From: a virus
Reading direction: 5' to 3' (one strand)
Length of the DNA stretch: 48,469 nt
Virus record (IMG/VR): IMGVR_UViG_3300025598_000056
Span: 1-48,469 of that record
Shown: positions 32,483 through 40,388 of the stretch, piece after piece
How the letters are laid out: each line of letters begins with the position of its first letter
Position numbering within the stretch: the stretch's first letter is position 1
Notes under the pieces: generated by a model
Database searches by the model: none
Told to the model about the DNA's origin: nothing
Seen by the model: only the letters and a program-made list of their open reading frames with translations
Position numbers and translations under genes: made by a program

Positions 32483-32485
32483 CAC
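32464..32485. promoter_or_regulatory. 22-base perfect palindrome, probable operator
   Basis: The sequence has two perfect 11-base half-sites, GTGTTTACTTA and its complement. It covers the -35 of the promoter and touches the helicase stop codon. Half-sites GTTTA/TAAAC resemble those of the KorA operator, though here they are six bases further apart. A protein dimer bound here would block RNA polymerase. Confidence 0.65.
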
Positions 32486-33856
32486 TTATTTTTCTTTTGC
32501 ATATGCTTTAACTGCATTCATAAGACTTTGTTGCGTCTTATCTTTACCTTCAATTGCTTTAATAATAGCTTCATCAATAGTTTTTCTACCAATAATCTGG
32601 TGAATGATAATGTTATTTCTTTGTCCTTGACGGTAGAGTCGTCTTACAAACTGCTCATAGATTTCTAAGGACCAAGTATTACTAAACCAGATCACAGCAT
32701 GACCAGCTCCTTGTAAGTTTAAGCCATGTCCTGCAGATTGTGGATGAGCAAGAAGCACAGGAGTTTTACCTTCATTCCATACATTAATAATCTTAGTTAG
32801 CTTATCGCCTGAAACTCCTGATCCAATCACTGGTGCAGATGGGAATGCTTTCTTAAGTCTATCTAAATCATGCTTAAAATGGTAGCCAATCAGACATGGT
32901 TGCCCTGATAGTTCTTCTACTATATCAATCACCGCTTCCAGTTTAGCATCGTGTATATGCTGTACTTCGCGCTCTGATCCGTCTAAATAGACTGCCCCAT
33001 TAGAAATTTGCTGGCATTTACCAATAGCAACTGCTGCTGTAGATGCAGTAACTTGGCCACTTTCTATATCAAGTAATAGCTTGTCTTCAAGCTCTTTATA
33101 CTTCTTAAATGCTTCAGGCGGAAGATCCACATATACTTTATTGGTGATTAGCTCAGGTAGTTCTAGATAGTCTTCAGCCGACATTCTTAATACTTTATCA
33201 GCCAATGCTTCATAAATTCGTTCTTCGGCACCTGTTTGTAAAGCCCATGTATAACCGCCATACCCACTAGGATAGAAGTAGTTTGCTCTAAAGTGTGTTA
33301 CATATTTACCAAACGTGGCTCCACGGTCAATTACAAGCTGTGGCCCAAATATATCCATTAATCCATTAGATGCTGGAGATCCTGTTAATCCAATTCGTCT
33401 AGGAAAGTGATCTAATAAAGGGCTTAAAGACTTAAATCTTTGTGTACGAGTATTTTTTAAATAGCTTATTTCGTCCACAATAAGCATGTCATAAGGTAGT
33501 TTAACTCCTAACCTTCTAAAGGTATTGGATAACCATGCCAGACCATCAAAGTTAACCACATGAATGGTTGCCTTATCATGGATTTTCTTGTCTTTCTGAG
33601 GGCCATGAAGCACACTGCAAGTAATGTCTTTAAAGTTATCCCATTTTTGTATTTCATCAGGCCAAACTGCATAGCAAGGTCGTAAAGGCGCTATAACTAA
33701 GACTTTCTTTACTGCATTGGCTTCAATTAATAACTTGATTGTTTCAAGCGTAATTGCGGTTTTTCCTAGCCCTGGGCTTAGCCATAATTGGCCTGAACCA
33801 TTTTCTAGGAGAAACTTAATTGCTTTTGTTTGGTACTCGTGTGGCTTCCAAAGCAT
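32486..33856 (-). CDS. SNF2-type superfamily II helicase
   Basis: The 456-residue protein has the helicase motifs in order: Q-motif-like HEYQTKAI, Walker A SPGLGKT (G29-T33), motif Ia LVIAPLRP, motif II as D128-E129-I-S, motif III GLTGSPASNG, and in the second domain NLQGAGHAVIWFSNTWSLEI and motif VI QFVRRLYRQGQ. The DEIS form and Q.R.hRxGQ ending are SNF2/SWI2-like. Such phage proteins translocate on dsDNA and may act in recombination or replication restart. It overlaps the VRR-NUC gene by 41 bases, so the two are made together. Confidence 0.85.
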   Translation of the reverse strand: MLWKPHEYQTKAIKFLLENGSGQLWLSPGLGKTAITLETIKLLIEANAVKKVLVIAPLRPCYAVWPDEIQKWDNFKDITCSVLHGPQKDKKIHDKATIHVVNFDGLAWLSNTFRRLGVKLPYDMLIVDEISYLKNTRTQRFKSLSPLLDHFPRRIGLTGSPASNGLMDIFGPQLVIDRGATFGKYVTHFRANYFYPSGYGGYTWALQTGAEERIYEALADKVLRMSAEDYLELPELITNKVYVDLPPEAFKKYKELEDKLLLDIESGQVTASTAAVAIGKCQQISNGAVYLDGSEREVQHIHDAKLEAVIDIVEELSGQPCLIGYHFKHDLDRLKKAFPSAPVIGSGVSGDKLTKIINVWNEGKTPVLLAHPQSAGHGLNLQGAGHAVIWFSNTWSLEIYEQFVRRLYRQGQRNNIIIHQIIGRKTIDEAIIKAIEGKDKTQQSLMNAVKAYAKEK

Positions 33857-34121
33857 TGGTAATTTCCTCTTTTGTTCTTAATACGAGTACGCAATGATGA
33901 TGTAATCGTAATAACATATGTATATGTTCTTGTCTAGCGGATAACTTTCCTGTTAGTGTTTTTAGCTCAATCCATAGCACTTTATTAAACGGCAAAACAA
34001 CAAGACGGTCAGGGTATCCTGTACTGAACTTTAAATGCAGCTTAATTGATGTAATCTTTAAGCGTTTGCATTCTGCTGAAAAATGTCTTTCCAGATCTCG
34101 TTCAAGTACTTTAGTTACCAT
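33816..34121 (-). CDS. VRR-NUC domain nuclease
   Basis: The 101-residue protein is a stand-alone VRR-NUC (PD-(D/E)xK) nuclease. Active-site residues are visible: D38 in STGYPDRLVVLP and E52-L-K54 in VLWIELKTLTGKLSARQE, with Q64. Members cut structured DNA; phage versions are often next to helicases. The 41-base overlap with the SNF2 helicase gene and the RecB/Cas4-like gene just upstream suggest a three-part DNA-processing module. Its length is normal for a single-domain member. Confidence 0.82.
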   Translation of the reverse strand: MVTKVLERDLERHFSAECKRLKITSIKLHLKFSTGYPDRLVVLPFNKVLWIELKTLTGKLSARQEHIHMLLRLHHHCVLVLRTKEEITNALEATRVPNKSN

Positions 34122-34753
34122 TTACATGGGCCGCCACTTTTCTTGCTAAAATTGCAGTAATTACACAAGAATGATGGATTAGGCGCAAAAATCTTATCCT
34201 TTTCCACATTTTCAAGCCGATGTTTTAACTGAACTTGTAAAGTCGGCAAGTCTGCTCTTGTGATTAATTTGTATTCATCTGTTTTAGCAAGATCAAGAAA
34301 CTCGATAGCAGTTTTAACATATTCAATATTAGGTTTACATGACATGATCAATGCTGCGTATACTGATACCTGATCCGAATAATCACGATGCTTACCTGTT
34401 TTAAAGTCAATGATAGTAGCTTCAGGGCCATTTTCTATGTATAAGTCAATCACACCACGAAACATAGCTGTAGGATCATTGTATAAAACAGGATTCCATA
34501 ATTTATCAACGGCAATAGTCATTTCAGATGCAGCTTTAAGCTTTAACCAGTTGGCAAGTTTGTCATCTAAATAAGCAATATCTTCTGAAAGCATTGGAAG
34601 ACCGCCTTTAAGAATGGTCTCAATCTCTTCATGAATCATCTTGCCTCGATTGGCAGCTTCACCTGATTTATCCTGAAGCTTATCAATACGGACAAATTTA
34701 TATTTACGAGCACATTGCTCATGCATTTTAACTGCGGAGTATGAATGGATCAT
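34115..34753 (-). CDS. RecB/Cas4-like Fe-S nuclease (PD-(D/E)xK)
   Basis: The 212-residue protein has the PD-(D/E)xK core of the RecB family: G-x-x-x-H at RGKMIHEEIE, D103 in FRGVIDLYIE, D116-F-K118 in ATIIDFKTGKH, and Q128 with VYAA. Four cysteines, C14 near the N-terminus and C197, C200, C210 at the end (FLCNYCNFSKKSGGPC), form the Cas4/AddB type of Fe-S cluster site. The likely role is a 5'-3' or single-strand exonuclease in recombination. It overlaps VRR-NUC by 7 bases and the gene upstream by 4. There is no sign of CRISPR nearby, so Cas4 here means fold only. Confidence 0.82.
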   Translation of the reverse strand: MIHSYSAVKMHEQCARKYKFVRIDKLQDKSGEAANRGKMIHEEIETILKGGLPMLSEDIAYLDDKLANWLKLKAASEMTIAVDKLWNPVLYNDPTAMFRGVIDLYIENGPEATIIDFKTGKHRDYSDQVSVYAALIMSCKPNIEYVKTAIEFLDLAKTDEYKLITRADLPTLQVQLKHRLENVEKDKIFAPNPSFLCNYCNFSKKSGGPCKW

Positions 34754-35007
34754 TCTACATTTTCCATGTTTCTTTTTATCATTTTAAACGTTTCATCATA
34801 CGTAAATTGGACAATGAAGTCTACAAAATTCTCTAAATCACGATCACTAAATACATGTACAAAAGCAGCTAATGGCACGGATTCATAATTACGATCTTCA
34901 AACTTTTGACTAATTTCACCTGTCATTAATTGAATAGTAGTTGCGTATTGAGTAATTAACCCACTCATATCCATACGATGACGAATTGCTTCTGGTCTAA
35001 GTTTCAT
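34750..35007 (-). CDS. Unknown protein, 85 aa
   Basis: The protein MKLRPEAIRHRMDMSGLITQ is helical and moderately acidic, with a C-terminal Asp/Phe/Thr region (SDRDLENFVDFIVQFTYDET). I chose ATG 35007 because AGGA is six bases upstream; a TTG six bases earlier would touch it. It overlaps both neighbours, so it is translated with the nuclease gene. Family not recognised. Confidence 0.6.
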   Translation of the reverse strand: MKLRPEAIRHRMDMSGLITQYATTIQLMTGEISQKFEDRNYESVPLAAFVHVFSDRDLENFVDFIVQFTYDETFKMIKRNMENVE

Positions 35008-35206
35008 TGTCAATCCTTTTTACATCAGGAAAATGTGCTTTAATTTGCTCTTCAATCGGTCCTTTTTCTTTAGGGAATTCTTTATGCAAGTCTTTACACA
35101 TAGTACATGTATCTGCAGGATCATCTAAAAAGAAATTACATAAAGGATGATGTTGACCTAAGAATGCTTTTCGAGATTTAACCCATTCTTCCCATTCATT
35201 GTTCAT
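34997..35206 (-). CDS. Unknown small Cys-containing protein, 69 aa
   Basis: The middle carries HHPLCNFFLDDPADTCTMC, giving a His/Cys pattern (H-x2-C, then CxxC) that could bind zinc. The rest is charged helix (KDLHKEFPKEKGPIEEQIKA). It starts in an ATGA overlap and ends within the next gene's start. No family is recognised; a zinc-bearing partner of nearby DNA enzymes is one guess. Confidence 0.6.
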   Translation of the reverse strand: MNNEWEEWVKSRKAFLGQHHPLCNFFLDDPADTCTMCKDLHKEFPKEKGPIEEQIKAHFPDVKRIDNET

Positions 35207-35484
35207 TGTTTCACCTGACTAGGTATGCGGTTACGAATACGAGCTGCTAGTTCTGTAAAATGCTCTGCATATGGCGGGTCTGTATGATCAAGTGCTTCTT
35301 CATCAACTAATTTAGCACATGCTTCACGTTCCATTGCAACTGCCATTTTAGATGCTTCAATTGCCATAGACATAATTTCAGCTTTAGCCATAACCAAGGC
35401 ATCATCAAACTCTTTTTGAGTAAATAAAGTACCGCCTGTTCCTTTGGCAAAGAACTGCTTTTGAAAATCCGATTGCTCAGCCAT
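35203..35484 (-). CDS. Unknown protein, 93 aa, helical
   Basis: A predicted long helix dominates the protein (EFDDALVMAKAEIMSMAIEA, SKMAVAMEREACAKLVDEEA). The C-terminus (AEHFTELAARIRNRIPSQVK) resembles a pattern common in small phage proteins (ACA..VD ... A..IR.R). Function is unknown. It is coupled at both ends (TAATG upstream, ATGA downstream). Confidence 0.65.
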   Translation of the reverse strand: MAEQSDFQKQFFAKGTGGTLFTQKEFDDALVMAKAEIMSMAIEASKMAVAMEREACAKLVDEEALDHTDPPYAEHFTELAARIRNRIPSQVKQ

Positions 35485-35666
35485 TATTCTTCTCCGCTTA
35501 GTGTTAAAACAGAATCTGATGAAATACCATTTGTATACAAAATTCTGTTAATTACATCTTGAAAAGAATTCAAAAATTCAGTTTGATGCTCTACAAGTTC
35601 TTTAACTTTATATGTTGCAATTTTGACTTTAAAGACAAGTTCAACTTCTTTAAGACTAGTCTCCAT
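35484..35666 (-). CDS. Unknown protein, 60 aa
   Basis: I set the start at ATG 35666 (METSLKEVELVFKVKIATYK) because GGAGG lies five bases upstream. A longer frame from 35708 has no such site and would overlap the upstream gene more. The protein looks alpha/beta with an amphipathic helix (VEHQTEFLNSFQDVINRILY). No family is recognised. Confidence 0.6.
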   Translation of the reverse strand: METSLKEVELVFKVKIATYKVKELVEHQTEFLNSFQDVINRILYTNGISSDSVLTLSGEE

Positions 35667-35952
35667 ATCTACCTCCGAATAATGGTTGTGCAGGTTGCCC
35701 TTCACCACATTTCATTTGTTGTTCAAGAGAATACTCTGCAGGTTTATAAATAGTTGGAACTGATGCTTTAAGTTGATCAATAATTCCACCAACTAAATTG
35801 TATGCCATTGGGGACTCTATAAATTCAGGATTGCCCTCAATAAGCTTTTCGACATTTTCAATTGCTTGAAGAATAAGCATAATTAATGTTGCTCTTTTTT
35901 GTTCTTTAGAGAATTGATCTTCTAAAAGTGCAAGTTCGTCGATTCGTTTCAC
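35656..35952 (-). CDS. Unknown protein, 98 aa, GTG start
   Basis: The gene starts with GTG inside a GTGA overlap with the gene before it. The first 60 residues are helical and partly hydrophobic (QKRATLIMLILQAIENVEKL), followed by NPEFIESPMAYNLVGGIIDQ and a Gly/Pro-rich tail (GEGQPAQPLFGGRYGD). The hydrophobic stretch is too charged around it to be a certain membrane segment. Family unknown. Confidence 0.6.
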   Translation of the reverse strand: MKRIDELALLEDQFSKEQKRATLIMLILQAIENVEKLIEGNPEFIESPMAYNLVGGIIDQLKASVPTIYKPAEYSLEQQMKCGEGQPAQPLFGGRYGD

Positions 35953-36452
35953 TTTGCTTCCTTGAATGTAGCAATAAAGTCATCTAAGGCTTTATGCAGT
36001 TGCTTTTGGTTTAATGCGCCTACTGATTTCTTTTCTGTGGTCATAGTGTCATCAAATAACCATTTTTCAAAATGTGTCTCAGCTTTTACATAAAACATAG
36101 ATCCTTTAAACTTATCGCCCCATTGCGCATGAGGAGATGTTTGTTTTAAAGATATTCCTAGCTGACGATTTCCAGCCCATTCTTCTTTTTCAGTCATTGA
36201 CTTATGCCAATTATTTAAAATCTGAAGTAAGTGCTTTCTAAACTGTTCTTTAGTAACAAATTCGCCGGGTTGATACATGTTAATAAATAACTGTAATGGA
36301 TTACTTTCACCTCTTAATAAACCATTTGGTTCAGGCAATATATCTGTATCACGATGAGTAGGCTGTTGTGGAATGCCATAAATCATATCGGTTAATGGCG
36401 CATCTTTACCTTCCATCATTTCTTGTACTTCTTGTTCTGTTTTAATAGACAT
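35949..36452 (-). CDS. Unknown protein next to DNA polymerase, 167 aa
   Basis: The hydrophilic alpha/beta protein includes GIPQQPTHRDTDILPEPNGL, FVTKEQFRKHLLQILNNWHK and TSPHAQWGDKFKGSMFYVKA. The last third is a charged helix. It sits eight bases after the polymerase gene in the direction of transcription. Possible roles are polymerase partner or recombination accessory, but there is no motif to choose. Family not recognised. Confidence 0.6.
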   Translation of the reverse strand: MSIKTEQEVQEMMEGKDAPLTDMIYGIPQQPTHRDTDILPEPNGLLRGESNPLQLFINMYQPGEFVTKEQFRKHLLQILNNWHKSMTEKEEWAGNRQLGISLKQTSPHAQWGDKFKGSMFYVKAETHFEKWLFDDTMTTEKKSVGALNQKQLHKALDDFIATFKEAK

Positions 36453-36460
36453 ATTGCTCC

Positions 36461-38281
36461 TTATTTAGTTTCTGCAAAGTTGTTGCCTATTACAGCCTCG
36501 GCAATAAAAGGGACATCCATTGGAAATGCATTGACCATACTTAATTCTAGTTTTTTAGACTCTTGCTCTTCATACCCTTTTTGACAAGTAATAACAATTT
36601 CATCATGCAAAGATAGTAAAAGCCGTGAATGCGTAGCTACTTTGGCATAATCAATCATAGCTTTCTTTGCCATATCAGCACCAGATCCTTGAATTAATGT
36701 ATTAAGAGATTTAAATCCGAATTCCATTAATTTACCATGGATTATCTTTGGCGGTTCGCCTTTTATTAGACGTCCGCCAACTGTCTTAAATGGTATCTTT
36801 GCTCTGTATCTAGCTATAAGATCTTCATTAATTTTAGGCAGACCTGTAGCAACCTCTGTTTTGTAAAGATCCACGAGTTCTTTAGCTTCTTCATACGGAA
36901 TTCTTAGCATCTCAGATAGCTTTTTAGGGCCTGCACCATACAAAATACCGAATGATAGAGTCTTTACATAATCACGAGGAATGTCTCTACCCACTTTTTC
37001 ACTCATTAAGTTTTTACTGAATGTATGTAGATCAGCTTTAGGGTCTTTAAGGTATTGCTGCTTTAGTTTTCCATCCTCAAAGTAGGCAAACAATCTAAGC
37101 TCCTGCGCATTGTAGTCACAGGCAATCATGGAATGGCCTTCATCGGGCAGAATGTACTCACGAACCTTAGGTATAATAAGATCACGAATCTCGGAGGGTA
37201 GAGGAGTCTTTGGGCCTCGTGTAGGCATTGTCTGTAGAGTCGGCTTTGATGATAACCGGCCTGTTCTAGTACCTCCTGCTTCACCTCTCACCGTATTCCA
37301 CTCTGTATAAATCCGACCTGTAGAAGCAGACTGCTCTAACCATGGCTCGATGTATGTGCCTGTCAATTTGACCAACACATCTCGATGCCGTAGAACGGAT
37401 GATAGCTCAGGATCTGTAATCAGATTTGCAAGTGTATCTTTATCTGACAAAGGCGTACCTTTATCACTCGTTGGCCATTTTTTGTTCTTGTCATAACAAC
37501 CTTTATTTTGAATGATTTGAACCAGCTGAGCACCAGAATTATAGTTAATATCGTCTGCATTAAAGTATTTATTCAACCAGACCTCACATTGAAAAATATC
37601 TGCCTTGGCTTTCTCCAATGACTGATTCAGACCGTCTCTATCCACTCGGATACCTAACTTAGAGTTTTCCAATAAAACAGGCATTAGCTCAATTTCCCTG
37701 AGATAGGCCCGTGGCATATGCTGTCTAACAGTTAAGGTAAAGTCCCATAGCTTGGCTGTTAATGCAACGTCGGCCTCTGCATACATTCCTACAAGGTCCG
37801 CCGGACCACGGGCAATGTAAGCTCCAGCGGTCTTAGGCTTTTTGGCAACTGCAGGTATGTGATTGACTAGCCATTCAAAGAGCTGATCACGCTCTTCAGG
37901 CTGTATATTAAGCCATTCAACACATAGTTCTTTTAATGATAAACTTCTGACATATGGATTGTACAAGAAAGCTAATACCAAGGTATCATGTACTCTTTCT
38001 GCAGAAATAAAAGGTAGGTTAAATTTCTCAGTAATGACTGACATATCAAACATTGCATTATGAAAACAAATAGATCTACCTGATTCCCATATACGAATTA
38101 GTAGTCTTCTTGCATCTTCATAAGTGCAATTATTGTTACTATCATGGCAAAATGCGTAATATCCAGATTTAAACTGGTTTGTACGATCTAAAACAGCCAA
38201 GCCAACGGGTTTAGGCGGATACTGTTCCGGTCTTGGCCCGATGGCTTCTGTCTCAAAATCCAAAAAGATTGGATCTGTCAT
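36461..38281 (-). CDS. Family A DNA polymerase with 3'-5' exonuclease
   Basis: The 606-residue protein is the replicative polymerase. The proofreading domain has D8 and E10 (IFLDFETEAIG), CFHNAMFDMSVI with D79, and YAEADVALTAKLWD with D171. The polymerase motifs are intact: A with D389 and E394 (MIACDYNAQELRLFAYF), B with R436, K440, F444 and Y448 (RDYVKTLSFGILYGAG), and C as H559-D560-E561. There is no 5'-3' exonuclease domain, as usual for phage enzymes. Motif B has Phe at 444 and Tyr at 448, the ordinary form. It is preceded closely by the putative ssDNA-binding protein gene. Confidence 0.93.
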   Translation of the reverse strand: MTDPIFLDFETEAIGPRPEQYPPKPVGLAVLDRTNQFKSGYYAFCHDSNNNCTYEDARRLLIRIWESGRSICFHNAMFDMSVITEKFNLPFISAERVHDTLVLAFLYNPYVRSLSLKELCVEWLNIQPEERDQLFEWLVNHIPAVAKKPKTAGAYIARGPADLVGMYAEADVALTAKLWDFTLTVRQHMPRAYLREIELMPVLLENSKLGIRVDRDGLNQSLEKAKADIFQCEVWLNKYFNADDINYNSGAQLVQIIQNKGCYDKNKKWPTSDKGTPLSDKDTLANLITDPELSSVLRHRDVLVKLTGTYIEPWLEQSASTGRIYTEWNTVRGEAGGTRTGRLSSKPTLQTMPTRGPKTPLPSEIRDLIIPKVREYILPDEGHSMIACDYNAQELRLFAYFEDGKLKQQYLKDPKADLHTFSKNLMSEKVGRDIPRDYVKTLSFGILYGAGPKKLSEMLRIPYEEAKELVDLYKTEVATGLPKINEDLIARYRAKIPFKTVGGRLIKGEPPKIIHGKLMEFGFKSLNTLIQGSGADMAKKAMIDYAKVATHSRLLLSLHDEIVITCQKGYEEQESKKLELSMVNAFPMDVPFIAEAVIGNNFAETK

Positions 38282-38282
38282 C

Positions 38283-39017
38283 TTAATACTTTGATGATGT
38301 TAATGCAGGCGCTTCTGGTTCACCTTCTACATCTGGTGAATTGATAGCATTGGCTACTTCTTTCTCACCTCTTGCCAATAAAGCTTTAACAATGTCAATA
38401 GACTCAATGGCTTTAACAAAGGTGAACTGAATCTTAAATTGTGTTTTAGGATCAGGTACCAATGCAATCTTAGTAACAACTCCTGCCAATGGTCGTTTAA
38501 CCGTTGATGCCACCGTTTGAACATATGTTGCAAAGCCTTTAACGCTAGTTACTGGAATACGAAGAGCTGCCACTTCACCCATATTTACTGCTTCTGGTGT
38601 TGCAATAGAATCAGCTGTCATTAGGAATAAACGACGCTTTTCACTACAAGCCTTTCCTTTACCACCATTTGAAGCACTACCCCATTGATTTTTAGGGCAT
38701 GTTTCACATAATTCTGATTGTGGAGTATCCGATAAATGACTTGGTTTTAGTCCTGTTAATGTAGAGCCTAGAGCAAAACATGTAGGAGGTGCATTATTGG
38801 TTGGATCATAACGTGATGTATAGTACAAACGCTCGATTGGGGATGCCAATACAACGACTTCCAATTCATTCTTTGCAATAGGGTTATCACGATACTTTAA
38901 TGTACCACCGCTGGTTGTAATGAATGAAACACCTGCAGAGCTTTTTTCTGCTGCAATACTTTGCTCTGCTAATTTAGCAAGTTCGGATTCAAAAGTTACA
39001 ATTTCGTTTTTAGCCAT
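38283..39017 (-). CDS. Putative ssDNA-binding protein with Cys4 site
   Basis: The 244-residue protein has four cysteines placed like a zinc site: C80, C104, C107 and C124 (PPTCFALG, LCETCPKNQWGSA, KGKACSEKRRLFLM). These sit in a beta-rich core (ELEVVVLASPIERLYYTSRY). The C-terminal 35 residues are acidic and disordered, as in ssDNA-binding proteins whose tails recruit partners. I recognise the CP.N.WGS...GKGKAC pattern from phage replication regions. The ssDNA-binding role is inferred from that, the tail and the place just before polymerase. Confidence 0.55.
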   Translation of the reverse strand: MAKNEIVTFESELAKLAEQSIAAEKSSAGVSFITTSGGTLKYRDNPIAKNELEVVVLASPIERLYYTSRYDPTNNAPPTCFALGSTLTGLKPSHLSDTPQSELCETCPKNQWGSASNGGKGKACSEKRRLFLMTADSIATPEAVNMGEVAALRIPVTSVKGFATYVQTVASTVKRPLAGVVTKIALVPDPKTQFKIQFTFVKAIESIDIVKALLARGEKEVANAINSPDVEGEPEAPALTSSKY

Positions 39018-39026
39018 TTTAGTTCC

Positions 39027-39401
39027 TTATTTACGTGACTTAGTTAAGTTAATTCCCCATAATTCAGTAGCCGATGAACCGGGGATTTGTTCACCTTGTT
39101 CGATTCGATCCTTAAACGCTGTAGAGCTTAAACGTTTATGGAGCAAATCAAAGCTTTTGGTTTGGGAAACATATTCATAAAAAGATTCCCAATCCGTAAT
39201 AACGGGTACAGTCTTTTTAGACATAGTAACTGAATGACCAGCTTCGGATGCCGCCTTGGTTGTGCCTGCCTCTGACATGGCATGCATAATATCTGCTTCT
39301 AATTGTGCCGCTTGTTTAGATAAATCACTATCTTGTAGTGCAAGATCAGCTCTTTGTTGCTTTACTTCTACTAATTGGTTAATTAGCTCTGATAAATTCA
39401 T
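39027..39401 (-). CDS. Unknown protein with coiled-coil N-terminus, 124 aa
   Basis: A heptad-like helix (LINQLVEVKQQRADLALQDS, to about residue 45) is followed by a small beta unit (HSVTMSKKTVPVITDWESFY) and a helix (FDLLHKRLSSTAFKDRIEQG) with the ending GINLTKSR. I recognise this layout from replication-region proteins of podovirus-like phages, without known function. It lies ten bases from the Cys4 protein gene, and the two are probably partners. Confidence 0.6.
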   Translation of the reverse strand: MNLSELINQLVEVKQQRADLALQDSDLSKQAAQLEADIMHAMSEAGTTKAASEAGHSVTMSKKTVPVITDWESFYEYVSQTKSFDLLHKRLSSTAFKDRIEQGEQIPGSSATELWGINLTKSRK

Positions 39402-39841
39402 TGGTTTTCCTCATAAAGTTTTATTTCTACAAATGCTTCTTTAAACATGTCGCTTGCTATTTGAAATGATTTATTCCACCTTTCAGGCCTTTTATTAAAG
39501 CTTACATGTCTAGTTATTCCTGATTGTATCATCATTGCAGCACATTCACTACAAGCTTGCATCGGGTATGTGTACATTGTGCAACCATATAAGTTTTGAT
39601 GAGCAAAGATAATTGCATTTCTCTCGGCATGAATTGTCATTGCATACTTTAGTTCACGGTCATGTAAGCGTTCAGGCTTATCATCAACATATACAGGAAA
39701 ACCATTAAAGCCAACACTAACAATATGGTTATTTGGATCCACAATAACCGCACCACATTTGGTTGATGGGTCTTTGGACCATGTAGATACCAATTTAGCC
39801 ATTTCCAAATACCTTAAATCCCATTTATTTTTATTAAGCAT
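39398..39841 (-). CDS. dCMP deaminase
   Basis: The 147-residue protein has the deaminase zinc site: H71-A-E73 in MTIHAERNAIIFA, and P-M-Q-A-C97-S-E-C100. The dCMP deaminase N-terminus (WSKDPSTKCGAVIVDPNNHI, SVGFNGFP) is intact. The enzyme turns dCMP into dUMP, the substrate of thymidylate synthase, so it would feed the ThyX-like protein. The PMQAC spacing, with two residues between Pro and the usual Cys position, is slightly unusual. It overlaps the genes on both sides. Confidence 0.88.
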   Translation of the reverse strand: MLNKNKWDLRYLEMAKLVSTWSKDPSTKCGAVIVDPNNHIVSVGFNGFPVYVDDKPERLHDRELKYAMTIHAERNAIIFAHQNLYGCTMYTYPMQACSECAAMMIQSGITRHVSFNKRPERWNKSFQIASDMFKEAFVEIKLYEENQ

Positions 39842-40316
39842 GGTGCCTCATCCAATCAGGCGCATAAGCTTTATCTTTATTCCATTTCATAACCATAATA
39901 TTTTTCTTATAGCGATAATATTGGCGGTATGCTTGGACCGTATCATCTGTTTTGCATTCATCTGGCATGCATTGTGGTGGATTTTTCCAACCACTAAATG
40001 TAAGAGAAGGAGGAGCAACTGATAACTCTTTTTTAAGTATGTGTTCTGTTGCATGTGTCTTACCATAGCGCTTTGTATACTCTTTACACAATGCAATAGC
40101 TAGGTCATAGACATAGTTGTAATGAAGTCTAGATTCTCTAGTCCATACGGCCGATGGATGATTCTTATGTGTTGGTTTGTAGGAAACTGGATGGCCGTGT
40201 TCGTGATGAGCAGTGGCTAAAAGCTGTGCTGACTCTATAATCATCTTAACCACATGTTTATCACAGTGGAATATAGCAGCCATTTTAGCATTAGAATGCA
40301 AAAAGAAAATATTCAT
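39834..40316 (-). CDS. Conserved phage protein (CDKHVVKM family), unknown
   Basis: The 160-residue protein is highly patterned: MNIFFLHSNAKMAAIFHCDK, HVVKMIIESAQLLATAH, YKPTHKNHPSAVWTRESRLH, YTKRYGKTHATEH, and PPQCMPDECKTDD followed by AYRQYYRYKK. I know this as a widespread phage protein in nucleotide and replication regions. The many conserved His, Cys, Lys and Arg residues suggest an enzyme, but I know of no proven activity. It is the first gene behind the promoter at 40357, with AAGGA before its ATG. Confidence 0.7.
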   Translation of the reverse strand: MNIFFLHSNAKMAAIFHCDKHVVKMIIESAQLLATAHHEHGHPVSYKPTHKNHPSAVWTRESRLHYNYVYDLAIALCKEYTKRYGKTHATEHILKKELSVAPPSLTFSGWKNPPQCMPDECKTDDTVQAYRQYYRYKKNIMVMKWNKDKAYAPDWMRHHA

Positions 40317-40347
40317 TTGGTATCCTTGTATTTAGAGTTTTGAATTA

Positions 40348-40388
40348 AGTGTTTACATTATACCATACTTTGATAAATAGTAAACATT
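40348..40388. promoter_or_regulatory. Inverted repeat around a promoter, probable operator
   Basis: AGTGTTTAC (40348-40356) and GTAAACATT (40380-40388) form an imperfect inverted repeat with 23 bases between, 8 of 9 positions matching. The right arm contains the -35 and the left arm adjoins the -10 of the - strand promoter. Half-sites match those of the 22-base palindrome at 32464. Confidence 0.55.
40357..40385 (-). promoter_or_regulatory. Promoter (extended -10) for the dCMP deaminase/polymerase unit
   Basis: On the - strand TATGGTATAATG gives a perfect extended -10 (TATAAT at 40357-40362). GTTTAC at 40380-40385 serves as the -35 with a 17-base spacer. The start of the next gene is 40 bases downstream. 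Confidence 0.75.

Noticed and set aside
34115-34753. Cas4-like nuclease as part of a CRISPR adaptation module
   Set aside because: No Cas1, Cas2 or array is in the window. Such RecB/Cas4-fold nucleases are common stand-alone phage recombination enzymes.
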